From the NCBI RefSeq assembly GCF_006517235.1, contig NZ_CP041188.1, forward strand, positions 2,542,001 to 2,606,000: DNA of 64,000 nt, read 5' to 3'. A program made the position numbers and the translations under genes. The notes below the pieces were generated by a model. It did no database searches and was not told where the DNA came from. It saw only the letters and a program-made list of their open reading frames with translations. Position 1 is the first letter of the stretch. Each line of letters starts with the position of its first letter. This stretch comes from Pseudarthrobacter sp. NIBRBAC000502772 (GTDB taxonomy: Bacteria; Actinomycetota; Actinomycetes; Actinomycetales; Micrococcaceae). Positions 26,786 to 34,835 of this stretch are shown piece after piece.

Positions 26786-26872
26786 CGACCGGCTCCTGAC
26801 CGGCCAAAACTTCATCCACGACCGTGTTAACCCCCTCGAAAATCCGGCACAAACGGTGCCAAAACAAAGCCG

Positions 26873-26901
26873 TTGACACCCCTCCCGGCCCGGCGTGTAC
26901 T
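26873..26901 (+). promoter_or_regulatory. Sigma-70-type promoter for the SnoaL-like gene
   Basis: TTGACA (26873-26878) and TGTACT (26896-26901) are 17 bp apart, about 85 bp before the ATG at 26985. The -35 box is perfect and the -10 matches at four of six bases. Confidence 0.55.
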
Positions 26902-26984
26902 TGAATCGGCGCCTGTATTAACAGAAGCCAAGCCACGGAGCGGCCTGACCTTTCCGTGAGGCCGCCAAAGACGGAGGTCTAAAA

Positions 26985-27422
26985 ATGGGACAAGCACGCG
27001 AGGCAATGGACCGCTTAACCGCAGCCGTGACGGCGAGGGACAAACAGACACAGGCAGCGTGTTACTCAGCTGATGCGGTGGCCTTCACGCCCGAGGAGGG
27101 CAAACTCGTTGGGCCCGAAGCCATCAGCAACTACCTGTCGCAGTTCGGGGAATCGTTCCCTGACATCACCTACGAGTACGCCGACAGGTACGAAGCCGGA
27201 AATGTGGCGATCGATGAGGGCTTTGTCGTCGGAACCAACACAGGACCGCTGCTCATGCCGTCCGGTGAAAGCCTGCCTCCCACCGGAAAGAGCATCCGGG
27301 TCAGGAGCTGCGATGTCGCCCACGTCGAAGATGGCCTGATCACAAGCCACCACTTCTACTTCGACCAGATGGAGTTCCTCGGACAACTCGGGCTGCTTCC
27401 CGAATCCCTGTCCAAGTCCTGA
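26985..27422 (+). CDS. SnoaL/NTF2-like protein
   Basis: This 145-aa protein has the NTF2-like cone fold pattern of SnoaL-type ester cyclases. A helical start 'MDRLTAAVTARDKQTQAACYS' leads to 'FPDITYEYADRYEAGNVAID', 'LPPTGKSIRVRSCDVAHVED' and 'ITSHHFYFDQMEFLGQLG'. The phrase LPPTGK..R is frequent in this family. The reaction is not known; members are isomerases, hydratases or simple ligand binders. A second family member with the same LPPTG and Q-LLAQLG ends lies at 53216-53653. A promoter is visible upstream, so it is probably monocistronic. Confidence 0.8.
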   Translation: MGQAREAMDRLTAAVTARDKQTQAACYSADAVAFTPEEGKLVGPEAISNYLSQFGESFPDITYEYADRYEAGNVAIDEGFVVGTNTGPLLMPSGESLPPTGKSIRVRSCDVAHVEDGLITSHHFYFDQMEFLGQLGLLPESLSKS

Positions 27423-27589
27423 ACCCGCAGGGCGGAGCCCGCGGCCGCGTTAAGTTCAGGGATGCAACGACGACGACCGGCAGGTCCGCCCTTCCCACCA
27501 CGCGGACACCTCCCGGTCATCCCGGGCGCAGGACCGTCCTGCCCGGTCGGGGCGACCAGCCCCACCCGGACGTCAATGGAGAGATAAAG

Positions 27590-28123
27590 GTGACGGCATT
27601 GACCGGAGGTTCCCTGATCCGGCGCGGGAAGGAGGTCTACGAGAACCTCCCGCTGCCGTTCCCTGTTGTCGCCGCGATTGTCCTGGACCTCCTCCTCGCC
27701 AGGCTCCGTCCGGTGCCGCTTCCCGGTCCCCGCGCCCTCCACCGGACCGCGGGGGCGGGACTGCTGCTCGCCGGCGTCGGCCTGAATATTTGGGCGCTGG
27801 CTGAACGGCGGCACCGCACTACTGGCGCGTTCGCGCTGGAGCGGCCGGAGGACCTGGTCACCACCGGCCCCTACACCATCACCCGCCACCCGATGTACAT
27901 CGGATGGTGGCTCATCCAACTCGGAGCGGGAACCTTGGCCGGCTCATCCTGGGTCCTCGCGACCTTGCCTGCCGAACTGCTGGTCGAGCACCGCGCTGTC
28001 CTGGATGAAGAGGCCACGCTTGCCGAGCTCTTCGGCCGCGCCTACCTCGAATACTCCGACAGCGTTCCCCGCTACCTCGGATCCCCCTTCCGGGCACAGA
28101 GCCCGTTCGATTCGAACAGCTGA
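27590..28123 (+). CDS. Isoprenylcysteine/phospholipid methyltransferase-like membrane protein
   Basis: GTG 27590 follows GGAGAGATAAAG and gives 177 aa with about four membrane helices. The signature 'LVTTGPYTITRHPMYIGWWLI' (residues 88-108) and 'AVLDEEATLAELFGRAYLEYSDSVPRYL' mark the ICMT/PEMT-like family, which transfers a methyl group from SAM to lipid-soluble acceptors. In bacteria the substrates are mostly unknown; many genes sit beside metal or stress genes, as here. The reading frame is intact although the following oxidoreductase gene is decayed. Confidence 0.8.
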   Translation: MTALTGGSLIRRGKEVYENLPLPFPVVAAIVLDLLLARLRPVPLPGPRALHRTAGAGLLLAGVGLNIWALAERRHRTTGAFALERPEDLVTTGPYTITRHPMYIGWWLIQLGAGTLAGSSWVLATLPAELLVEHRAVLDEEATLAELFGRAYLEYSDSVPRYLGSPFRAQSPFDSNS

Positions 28124-28177
28124 AACTCCGCACCCAAGCGACCGATCCAGGGCCGCTGGCGACAACCTAAGAAGGCA

Positions 28178-29031
28178 TTGCCGCACCGTTGCAAACCCCA
28201 ATGGGAGAAGCCGATTCCAGAACAGAGTGTCGAAACCGTCGTCATCGGCGGCGGCCAAGCCGGCCTGGCCACGGCCTTCCACTTGGGCGGACGTGGCCGT
28301 GACTTCATCGTTGTGGATGCAAACCGCGACATCGGCGACAGTTGGCGGTACCGCTGGGATTCGCTGCAACTGTTCACGCCCGCCGGATTCAGCCACCTGC
28401 CCGGCCTCAAGTTCCCGGCGCCACGGGCAGACAGGCCGACAAAGGACGCAATGGCTGACAGGAGCCGAAATTGCCCTTGATCTTGCCAATCCAGATGACG
28501 CTGGGCACCATCGCTGGGTGTATCTCGCCGGCCGCGACGTTGGCTATTTGCCGGCGCTGGGCACGTGGACCTACCCGCTCCTGCGACTACTGGGCAGGGC
28601 AGGCTCTGAACTGTCCCAACGCGCCCTGAAGGGCGGAGCGGAACCAGTCGGCAGAATCCGCCCCGGCGCACTGGAAGCAGCTGGCATCACCCGGATACCG
28701 AATATCACCGGCTCGCAGAACGACTTCCGGTAACCGAAGACGGAAGGACCGTCAACGTGGACGCGGTGGTGTGGTGTACCGGGCTCCCTCCCGACTACCG
28801 ATTCATCAAACTGCCCGTCTTCGACCACGCCAGCCACCTCACACACCTCAGGGACTTACCAGCGAACCAGGACTCTACGCCGTCGGCACACCACACCAGT
28901 CCTCCATCACATCCCACCTCGTTGGGGGTGTCGGCAAAGACGCCGAATACATCGTCAAACACATCACTGATGAGTTCCAACTTCGCCTTCGAAAATCCGC
29001 GCAACGGAACCCCCGGTGGAGGCGCCGCCTA
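28178..29031 (+). pseudogene. FAD-dependent monooxygenase (CzcO-like), broken by deletions and frameshifts
   Basis: The first part, 'VVIGGGQAGLATAFHLGGRG' with 'DIGDSWRYRWDSLQLFTPAG', is a good flavoprotein monooxygenase N terminus. The frame then breaks near 28440. Later pieces in other frames read 'DAVVWCTGLPPDYRFIKLPV' and 'GLYAVGTPHQSSITSHLVGG'. These are the C-terminal motifs of the same family. The central NADPH-binding domain is largely lost or scrambled. No active enzyme can be made. Confidence 0.75.
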
Positions 29032-29053
29032 ACGACCCAAACAGAAGGGCCCG

Positions 29054-29310
29054 GTGCTGGGTGTGGAAGCATATCCGCAGTTGGCGATGAAAGCGGCGGC
29101 TCTGATGGAGTCTGTGGCTCGGTTCAGTCCGCTGATCGACGGCAATAAGCGGACTGCGTGGACGCTGATGGTTTTGATGCTCTGGATAAACGGCTGCCGG
29201 AATGACTTCATCACTGATGAGGCGTTCGATCTGGTCGTGGGCGTGGCCGCCAGCGATATCGGGTTGGGGACAGCGCGGGGATGATTGCCGCCCACCTCGT
29301 AGAACGATAG
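29054..29310 (+). pseudogene. Doc-like (Fic family) toxin fragment
   Basis: The frame gives 'YPQLAMKAAALMESVARFSPLIDGNKRTAWTLMVLML', the central helix and catalytic loop of death-on-curing proteins. The usual HPF of the motif is 'FSP' here, so the catalytic His is missing. The N-terminal third is absent. Near 29275 the frame shifts by one base, after which 'MIAAHLVER' and a stop (29308-29310) form the normal end. No antitoxin gene is next to it. Inactive on sequence grounds. Confidence 0.65.
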
Positions 29311-29439
29311 CCAGATATTTCTGTGGCCGAGTTGGTGATGCTGGGCTCACGCACCCAAAATGCTGTGCGTGTCCGCTACAGCCGGCGCGCCGGTCCTGGT
29401 GCGAGGCTGGATTCCCGCATCGCCGTTTTGGGGCGACAT

Positions 29440-29670
29440 GACTTTGAGGTCCAGACCGTCGGTTTCGTAGGAGGTTCCGGGTTCAGCGGGAACGTTTTTG
29501 GGGCCATTTGGGTGCAGGGTGAGAAAACAGGCCTCGGTCACTGCGGCGCGGACCGTCCACCGGGAGATCTCGAACGCAGCGGCGGTTGCGGAGATGGCCG
29601 GGCCGGAATTGATGACCGCGTCCCCCAGATGAGCCGGAACGTGATTAGCCAACGCCCGTCGCCCGAACGT
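29440..29670 (-). mobile_element. ISL3-like transposase remnant
   Basis: The minus strand reads 'AISATAAAFEISRWTVRAAVTEA', which resembles the DNA-binding region of ISL3-family transposases, followed by 'GPKNVPAEPGTSYETDG'. The catalytic domain and terminal repeats are missing. A 22-base piece at 29474-29495 also occurs at 4829-4850, so two scraps of the same element exist in the window. Confidence 0.5.
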
Positions 29671-29680
29671 GCGAGGCGCG

Positions 29681-30808
29681 TCAGGCCCCGAACCAGCGGG
29701 CGCGTCGCACCGCGCCGAACTCCGCCTTCTCATCGGCGTACGCCGGCGACGGCCCCAGGAGCGGCGCGGTCGGCCCTCCGTCAGCGTGGAAATCGACGTC
29801 GACGCGACCGACGTCGCCGTGGCCGAACTCCAGGTAGCAGAGCCCGGTGCCCCCGGATGCAAGTCCGCCGGCGCCTCGGATGCTGCGAACGATGCCGTCC
29901 GCGACGACGTGGGCCGCGCTCTCGGCGAAGGTGCCGGCCTTCGGGATCCCGGTCTCGGCGCAGTCGCCGATCGCATACACCCCGGCGTACGGCGTTTGCA
30001 GCGTCACGGGGTCGACCGCGACCCAGCCGTCCCGCGCCAGACCCGCCTCGACGAGCACGTCGGGCACCCTGTGGGTCGGGATGCCAATGAACAAGTCGTA
30101 CGGCTCGTCGTGGTCCTTGAACTGCGCGACCCGCGCGTCCGGGTCGATCCCGTGGATCCGGTGGCGTTTCGTGTACCCGATCCCACGCTCGGCCATCGCG
30201 CGTTCCAGCGCGGCCGATGCCTGGGGTGAGACCGGGATGGGCGACGGCTGCGGACTGACCAAGTGAAGGTTGCTGCCCTCGCGGATGCCGCGGGCGACGA
30301 GCCGGTCGTGGAGCAGCAGGATCGCCTCGTATGGCGCGGGCGGGCATTTGAAAGGGATGGAGAGCACGGCAAGCATCACCCGGCCGCCGCGGAACGCCGC
30401 CAGTTCGTCGCGCAGCCGCTCGGCGCCTGCGACCGTGTAGTACTCGAACCCTCCTTCGGCGAAGCCGGGTGTCGCGGCGAAGTCGTAGTCGGCACCGAGG
30501 GCGACAACGACGAAGTCGGGATCGTAAACCGCAGCATCGGTGACGACGTGCCGCGTCCCCGGGTCGATCGCGAGCACCCGCTCCTGGCGGAATTCCACGC
30601 CCGGCGTGCGGATCTCGCTGTAGAGGATCCGCACCTGTTCCGCGTTCTGGTGCCCGAAGAGGACCTCCAGCTTGGAGAAGCCGAACACGAAGGCGTCGTG
30701 CTGGTCGACGAGGGTGACGTCGACCTCGCCGGCAAGGCGCTCCGACAGTGTGCTCGCGAGTTCCAAACCTCCGAAGCCGGCGCCGAGGACCATGACGGTT
30801 GTTGTCAT
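29681..30808 (-). CDS. SQR-like FAD/NAD(P) oxidoreductase
   Basis: I start at ATG 30808 (MTTTVMVLG), with GAGGTG just upstream, giving 375 aa; a longer frame has no support. The FAD-binding motif 'VLGAGFGGLELAS' is at the N terminus, and 'YAIGDCAETGIPKAGTFAE' near residue 295 is the second FAD motif of sulfide:quinone reductase and NDH-2-like flavoproteins. 'IPFKCPPAPYEAILLLHDRL' contains a Cys near residue 160 where SQR enzymes have a redox Cys. Membrane-associated sulfide oxidation to polysulfide is the likely role, which suits the rhodanese-type regulators nearby. A small zinc-ribbon gene precedes it on the same strand. Confidence 0.8.
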   Translation of the reverse strand: MTTTVMVLGAGFGGLELASTLSERLAGEVDVTLVDQHDAFVFGFSKLEVLFGHQNAEQVRILYSEIRTPGVEFRQERVLAIDPGTRHVVTDAAVYDPDFVVVALGADYDFAATPGFAEGGFEYYTVAGAERLRDELAAFRGGRVMLAVLSIPFKCPPAPYEAILLLHDRLVARGIREGSNLHLVSPQPSPIPVSPQASAALERAMAERGIGYTKRHRIHGIDPDARVAQFKDHDEPYDLFIGIPTHRVPDVLVEAGLARDGWVAVDPVTLQTPYAGVYAIGDCAETGIPKAGTFAESAAHVVADGIVRSIRGAGGLASGGTGLCYLEFGHGDVGRVDVDFHADGGPTAPLLGPSPAYADEKAEFGAVRRARWFGA

Positions 30809-30913
30809 ACACCTCATCTTGCGCTTTGGACGACCTTGCGTCCATGCCCGATGGGTGATGCCCGTCGAGCCGGTGGGCACCGGGTGCCGCCCTAGGAGCA
30901 GAAGACACAACAC

Positions 30914-31054
30914 TCACAGGGCCGGGGGTTTGCTGGTTGCACCGCAGGCGGTGCAACGGTAGAAATAGACGCACGCGTTCGTCGGCAGAGACCGTATTTC
31001 CGTGCTGCCACAGTCCGGACATGTCAGGGTGCTGGTCAGCCGTTGGCTGCTCAT
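30914..31054 (-). pseudogene. GDCCVxC-type small zinc-ribbon protein, frameshifted
   Basis: ATG 31054 opens 'MSSQRLTSTLTCPDCGSTEI', 'LPTNACVYFYRCTACGA' and 'TSKP', which fits the small GDCCVxC family (CPDCG and CTACG pairs). The family ends in a GDCCVFCSYG motif. Here a surplus C shifts the frame to a stop after 46 residues, while the next frame reads 'KPRPCECCVFCS' followed by TAG, where Tyr is expected. Some family members are selenoproteins, but neither stop here sits at the Sec position. It lies 106 bp upstream of the SQR-like gene, with which this family often travels. Confidence 0.65.
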
Positions 31055-31204
31055 TGGGCGGTTGTCGCAGTTCCGGTCAGGCGTTGAATCAGTTTGAGGC
31101 GGGCGGGTGTTCCGGGCCAGTGCTGGTCCAGTGGTCCTATGCCCGCTTTGCCGATGGTCGAGCGGAAGACCAGGGGCACAACGATGACGTCATCGGCCTA
31201 TCCG

Positions 31205-31749
31205 ATGACCGGACAAAATGACGGGCTCGCTTGGGGCCCGTTCCCAGTACTGTTCGCCGCGGCAGGCCTGACGGTTGAGAAGATCGGCATCCTCGCAGCC
31301 GCTTACCCCGCGGTCTGGGGAGCCGGCAGCTCGTCACCGGCGCCCTTTCTGACCGGATCTGGCGCAAACCCCTGATCGTCAGCGGGATGCTTGTCCAAGC
31401 CGGCGCATTGGCTATGGTCGCCGTCGGGCAGGACTTCTGGATCTGGCTTGCTGCAGCTGTGCTGCTCGGGGTCGGCACCGCCATGGTCTACCCAACACTT
31501 CTCGCCGCGATCGTTGATGTCGCCCACCCAAACTGGCGGGCCAGATCCGTCGGCACCTATCGGTTTTGGCGCGACAGCGGGTTCGCCGCAGGTGCCCTGA
31601 TCTCAGGGATTTATCGCCGATGCTTACGGCCTAACCGCAGCCGTGGGGGGTCGTTGCCGCCCTTACCGGAATATCTGGCATCATCGTTGCCGTACGAATG
31701 CCGCATCGACCACAAACCCATGCACCTGAGACAGACACGTCCTCCCTGA
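31205..31749 (+). pseudogene. MFS transporter C-terminal half, decayed
   Basis: The translation 'NDGLAWGPFPVLFAAAGLTV' and, after a frame change near 31325, 'MLVQAGALAMVAVGQDFWIW' and 'YPTLLAAIVDVAHPNWRARS' follow the MFS pseudogene at 26032-26785 closely. The sequence goes out of frame again after 'FAAGALISGI'. The N-terminal half is missing. It is a second remnant of the same transporter family. Confidence 0.75.
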
Positions 31750-31797
31750 GGAAGCAATAAGCCCCGCTCGGACTGCCCGGTCGTTGGTCAGCGCTTG

Positions 31798-32239
31798 AGT
31801 AACAGCGGGGGATAGTCCCCGTTCTGGGCGCGGCGCACGTGTTCCCAGCCCAGGGACTGCCAGAACGCGTCTTTGCCTCCGGGCGGGACGGGCGAACACC
31901 GTCCGGCCGGGAAGCTGTTGGTGCAGCAGGTCGATGGCCCGGGTGCCGAGCCCCTGTCGGCGGCGCCCTTCGGTGACTTCCATGAAGTCGATCGCTAGCC
32001 CGTCTGCCGCCTCCGGACCTCGTCGCCGGGATCCGGAGGCGGATGATCGACCACGATCATCCGGACGACTTTCTCGCCGCCCCGGTGAAGCTGTAGAAGA
32101 GGTCCGAGGGGGAGGCAACGATGGCTTCGTTGGCCTGCCAGCAGGCCTGGGTGAAGTGCTCCGGTGCCTCAAACGGTGAGATCACGGAATGCCCGTGCGG
32201 GGCCGACCAGTCCTGCCTGATCACCAGGTCATCGCTCAC
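31798..32239 (-). pseudogene. GNAT-family acetyltransferase, frameshifted
   Basis: ATG 32239 begins 'MSDDLVIRQDWSAPHGHSVI' and continues to 'LFYSFTGAA', then the frame is lost near 32080. The acetyl-CoA loop region 'GLAIDFMEVTEGRRRQGLGT' is in another frame, and the end 'AFWQSLGWEHVRRAQNGDYP' with 'PLLLKR' and a stop at 31798 in a third. All parts of a small N-acetyltransferase are present in order but need two corrections. Confidence 0.65.
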
Positions 32240-32569
32240 ACGATCAATCTAGCCCCGGGCCGCTCCGCCCGTCCGGAGCGGGATGGGCTTTCCGGCCCGG
32301 GTCCGGCCCGCGGACCAGCCCGGCACCGCCGCGTCCAGGGCTTTTGTTTTGGCGGGGTCGCCGAAGCGTGCTCTGATGACTGGCAAAAAGGAAGATGGAC
32401 CTCGCCCATTAAGCGACCGTGAGCACCTGCTGTGCGGTTGAGGCGGCACAGGCATTCGCACGGCAAGCCGTCGGGAATCCATGAATTCGCTGCGATCAGC
32501 CCGCAGGAGCTGGCATTAATCCACCACCAGGAGGACTCTCGCCGGTTCGCAGTCTTGGATGGACGCCGC
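32240..32569. other. Intergenic region, no supported gene
   Basis: A plus-strand frame ending at 32574 reads 'HEFAAISPQELALIHHQEDS' but lacks a clear start and is too short to assign. Nothing else is seen. Confidence 0.3.
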
Positions 32570-33238
32570 TCATGAGTCCGACTGTTCTATAGGCAGCCCT
32601 GCCGCCTTCCACTCCGGGAAGCCCTCCTCCAGTCTTGTGGCGAGGTGCCCTTCGTCCGTGAGAAGCCGCACGGCCTCGTCCGCATACAGGCAGTATGGTC
32701 CGCGGCAGTAGGCGACAATTTGGCTCCCTTGGGAAACCTCGTGCAGCCGAGACTTAACGTCCGAGAAGGGCATGGAAAGCGCACCCGGGATATGTCCGGC
32801 CTTATACTCTTGCGCCGGCCGCACGTCCAGCACAACGACGTCGCCCTGCCGCAGCCGCAGCCGCAGTTCGTCGCGCGTGATCGTGCTCAGGTCGGCGCGA
32901 TCGCCGACATAGGCACGGACGAGATCGCCCAGCTCCCGGGCGTGCGCTTCGGCTGTCTCCCGAAGTGCCCGCCACAGTCGCTCGACCGCCGTGCCGGCAA
33001 GGGAGTAGTAGATCCGTGTCCCGGAGCGTCGGGAGCAGACGAGGCCGGCTCGCAGCAGACGCTGCAGGTGCTGGGATGTGTTGGCCACAGTCTGGTGGAT
33101 CTCTACGGCCAGCTCCTCAACGGACCGCTCGCCCTGCCCAAGGATATCGATCAGCTCCGCCCTCCTGCCGTTCCCCAAGGCCTTGGCAGCTTCGACGAGG
33201 GCATCGAAGAGGGCCTCCTTGTCCTGCTGGTCGGCCAC
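32570..33238 (-). CDS. ArsR-family regulator fused to a rhodanese domain (copy 2)
   Basis: This 222-aa protein has the same design as the one at 24053-24730. Its winged helix is 'AAKALGNGRRAELIDILGQG..VANTSQHLQRLLRAGLV' and its rhodanese domain is 'VVVLDVRPAQEYKAGHIPGA' with 'VAYCRGPYC' (Cys near residue 181). The rhodanese Cys would take up a sulfane sulfur and change DNA binding. It is divergent from a small membrane protein gene, and a perfect palindrome lies between the two at 33287-33316. The two paralogues differ at most positions outside the motifs, so this is not a recent duplication. Confidence 0.88.
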   Translation of the reverse strand: MADQQDKEALFDALVEAAKALGNGRRAELIDILGQGERSVEELAVEIHQTVANTSQHLQRLLRAGLVCSRRSGTRIYYSLAGTAVERLWRALRETAEAHARELGDLVRAYVGDRADLSTITRDELRLRLRQGDVVVLDVRPAQEYKAGHIPGALSMPFSDVKSRLHEVSQGSQIVAYCRGPYCLYADEAVRLLTDEGHLATRLEEGFPEWKAAGLPIEQSDS

Positions 33239-33251
33239 TCGTGTCTCCTAT

Positions 33252-33267
33252 TCAAGAGTTCTCTTGA
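33252..33267 (-). promoter_or_regulatory. Second, shorter inverted repeat near the regulator start
   Basis: TCAAGAG-TT-CTCTTGA is a perfect 7-bp inverted repeat 14 bp upstream of the regulator start. It overlaps a plus-strand TTGACA (33264-33269). It could be a secondary regulator site or part of the promoter. Confidence 0.4.
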
Positions 33268-33286
33268 CAAGATTACCGTTGGGGGA

Positions 33287-33316
33287 TTCTTATTCAAGTA
33301 CCTACTTGAATAAGAA
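33287..33316. promoter_or_regulatory. Perfect palindromic operator between ArsR-rhodanese copy 2 and its divergent target
   Basis: TTCTTATTCAAGTA and TACTTGAATAAGAA are perfect 14-bp arms around CC. The core TCTTATTC-N12-GAATAAGA equals that at 24044-24071. TATTCA at 33291-33296 could be a -10 for the membrane protein gene; if so the operator blocks it directly. Confidence 0.78.
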
Positions 33317-33329
33317 AGGGGTGGTGGCC

Positions 33330-33824
33330 GTGTCCACCATCCAAACTCCCCAAGGGCAACAGTCCCGCCTCCGGACAGGTGCCGCTCTCATGACGCTGGC
33401 TGGGCTGGCTTTCGTCGGTTACGCCGTCATCTTCCTGGTACTCAACTTCACGGACGCCTTCCTCGAACTCGGCATCGGCCCCGATCAAGTGGACAAGGGG
33501 AAAGCGGAGATCGAGGCGTTCAGCCCGCAGCTGTATCACTACATCAGTCATCTGCACATCGCGGTCAGCGGCTTCATTGCCGCGACCGGGCTGGCCGTTG
33601 CAGGCCTGTCCTGGTACGGGGTGCGCCGCGGAGAATGGTGGGCCTTCGTCACAGCCGTTATCGTTCCGGTCGTCGGGCTCGCCGTGGCCCTCCCCGCGCA
33701 CTACCCATGGGGTCTTGCCACGCTTGGGCACCTCGGTCTGATCTACCTCGCCGTCCTCATCTTCCTGGTAGGGGTCGTGGTAGCCTACAGCGGAATGCGA
33801 AGCCCCATTACCACACACCACTGA
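33330..33824 (+). CDS. Small four-helix membrane protein, function unknown
   Basis: GTG 33330 follows AAGAAAGGGG and gives 164 aa. Four hydrophobic helices are clear: 'LMTLAGLAFVGYAVIFLVL', 'LHIAVSGFIAATGLAVAGLS', 'WAFVTAVIVPVVGLAVALPA' and 'LGLIYLAVLIFLVGVVVAY'. A first periplasmic loop contains 'DAFLELGIGPDQVDKGKAE'. No Cys motif or known family signature is seen. It is transcribed away from the ArsR-rhodanese gene through the shared operator, so it is probably a sulfur- or metal-responsive membrane component. Confidence 0.72.
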   Translation: MSTIQTPQGQQSRLRTGAALMTLAGLAFVGYAVIFLVLNFTDAFLELGIGPDQVDKGKAEIEAFSPQLYHYISHLHIAVSGFIAATGLAVAGLSWYGVRRGEWWAFVTAVIVPVVGLAVALPAHYPWGLATLGHLGLIYLAVLIFLVGVVVAYSGMRSPITTHH

Positions 33825-33827
33825 CAC

Positions 33828-34085
33828 TCACACAACCGACTGAATCAACCTCCAGCGGCTACGACAACGACGGGAACCTGACCTGGCCTTGTTCCTGTCA
33901 GTGCTGCACGGCGCAAGCATTCCATGTGCGACCATTTGGTCACTGAGCCGGGCCAGGCGGTACGCGGGCTCTATGTCCAGAATTTCTGGACATGGCAGGT
34001 CTTCCATCTCATGCCACCCACGATCAGGTAGCTGACCTAGGACGTTCGTGCCATCCGGCAATGTCGTAGCATCTAATTTTGCCAT
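33828..34085 (-). CDS. Possible 85-aa protein downstream of the Abi-like gene
   Basis: ATG 34085 opens 'MAKLDATTLPDGTNVLGQLP' and 'EILDIEPAYRLARLSDQMVA', which has a natural composition, but the last 25 residues are Arg/Ser-rich and look like frame drift. It starts 37 bp after the Abi-like gene on the same strand and overlaps nothing. It could be a small partner gene or a truncated one. I do not recognise it. Confidence 0.35.
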   Translation of the reverse strand: MAKLDATTLPDGTNVLGQLPDRGWHEMEDLPCPEILDIEPAYRLARLSDQMVAHGMLAPCSTDRNKARSGSRRCRSRWRLIQSVV

Positions 34086-34121
34086 CGTGGGCTCTTGGCG
34101 TGGTTGTGCTCTCTGTCAGTT

Positions 34122-34835
34122 CTAGGTGGGGGCGGGGCGCGTCGTGAGTGATGGGCTGATGCGTTCGGTGCTGGTGAACCAGGAGAGGAGTTGCGGGTCG
34201 ATGGCGCCGATAACGGTTCGCATATTGACTAGTTGGGCTCGGACGTTGCTGTTGATGATGGGTTCCAGGTGGGCTACCCGGTTCCGGAGGTGGTAGACGC
34301 CCTCAACTGCCCGTTCGAGTTCGCGTGGTGTTCTGCGTAGGTGTGGAAATGCTTCGTGGAGTGCTTCGTCCCAGAGGCGTTGTTTGCCGGCGTCGTGGCG
34401 CCCGGGCAGGATGAAGCGCCAGGTTCCGAGGGACATCGCGGCAAGGATGTCTGCGTGGAGGGGGTCTCGTTGGCCCTGTGGTCTGCGTGTGGTCGATTTG
34501 AGTGCACGACGTCTGGCGTCAGGGATGTCGCGGCCGGCGACGCGGAGTAGCAAGGCGCTCGGGTCGATGAGCCAGTCTGATGAATGACTCCGGCCGGTGT
34601 CAGGATCCATCTGGGAGGCGTTCCAGATGCAGAGTTGTTCGTCCAAGGCGTTGCGGAGGACGACTTCGAAGACGTGCAGGGCTTCGTAGACGGCGCCTGA
34701 GAGGTCAATGTTCCAACGGTAGAGCCGAATCGCCTCATGCAGGGTGGGTGTCTCGCGGATGTACGGTGCCAGGCGCTCGAGGCTGATCCTGTGCTGAAGG
34801 ACCAGTTCGATTGGTGTTTGGTGCGCTGCGGCCAT
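34122..34835 (-). CDS. Abi-like HEPN-type protein
   Basis: This 237-aa protein resembles Abi-family abortive-infection proteins. The N-terminal half 'ISLERLAPYIRETPTLHEAI', 'YRWNIDLSGAVYEALHVFEV' and 'VLRNALDEQLC' is followed by 'MSLGTWRFIL' and 'LERAVEGVYHLRNRVAHLEPI'. The last contains R-N-x3-H (RNRVAH), the ribonuclease motif of HEPN domains. Such proteins are thought to cleave RNA on phage attack. It stands alone apart from the doubtful small frame downstream, with no recognisable antitoxin. Its position between a stress island and repeat C fits mobile accessory DNA. Confidence 0.72.
   Translation of the reverse strand: MAAAHQTPIELVLQHRISLERLAPYIRETPTLHEAIRLYRWNIDLSGAVYEALHVFEVVLRNALDEQLCIWNASQMDPDTGRSHSSDWLIDPSALLLRVAGRDIPDARRRALKSTTRRPQGQRDPLHADILAAMSLGTWRFILPGRHDAGKQRLWDEALHEAFPHLRRTPRELERAVEGVYHLRNRVAHLEPIINSNVRAQLVNMRTVIGAIDPQLLSWFTSTERISPSLTTRPAPT

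Noticed and set aside
29781..31022. 413-aa Arg-rich minus-strand frame overlapping the SQR-like gene
   Set aside because: It is an out-of-frame reading of the SQR-like gene; the true gene is one frame away with clear FAD motifs.
30900..31054. Selenocysteine at the stop of the GDCCVxC-like gene
   Set aside because: The TGA is not at the motif position and the following codons give unrelated sequence; the stop in the motif frame is TAG. A frameshift explains the data better.
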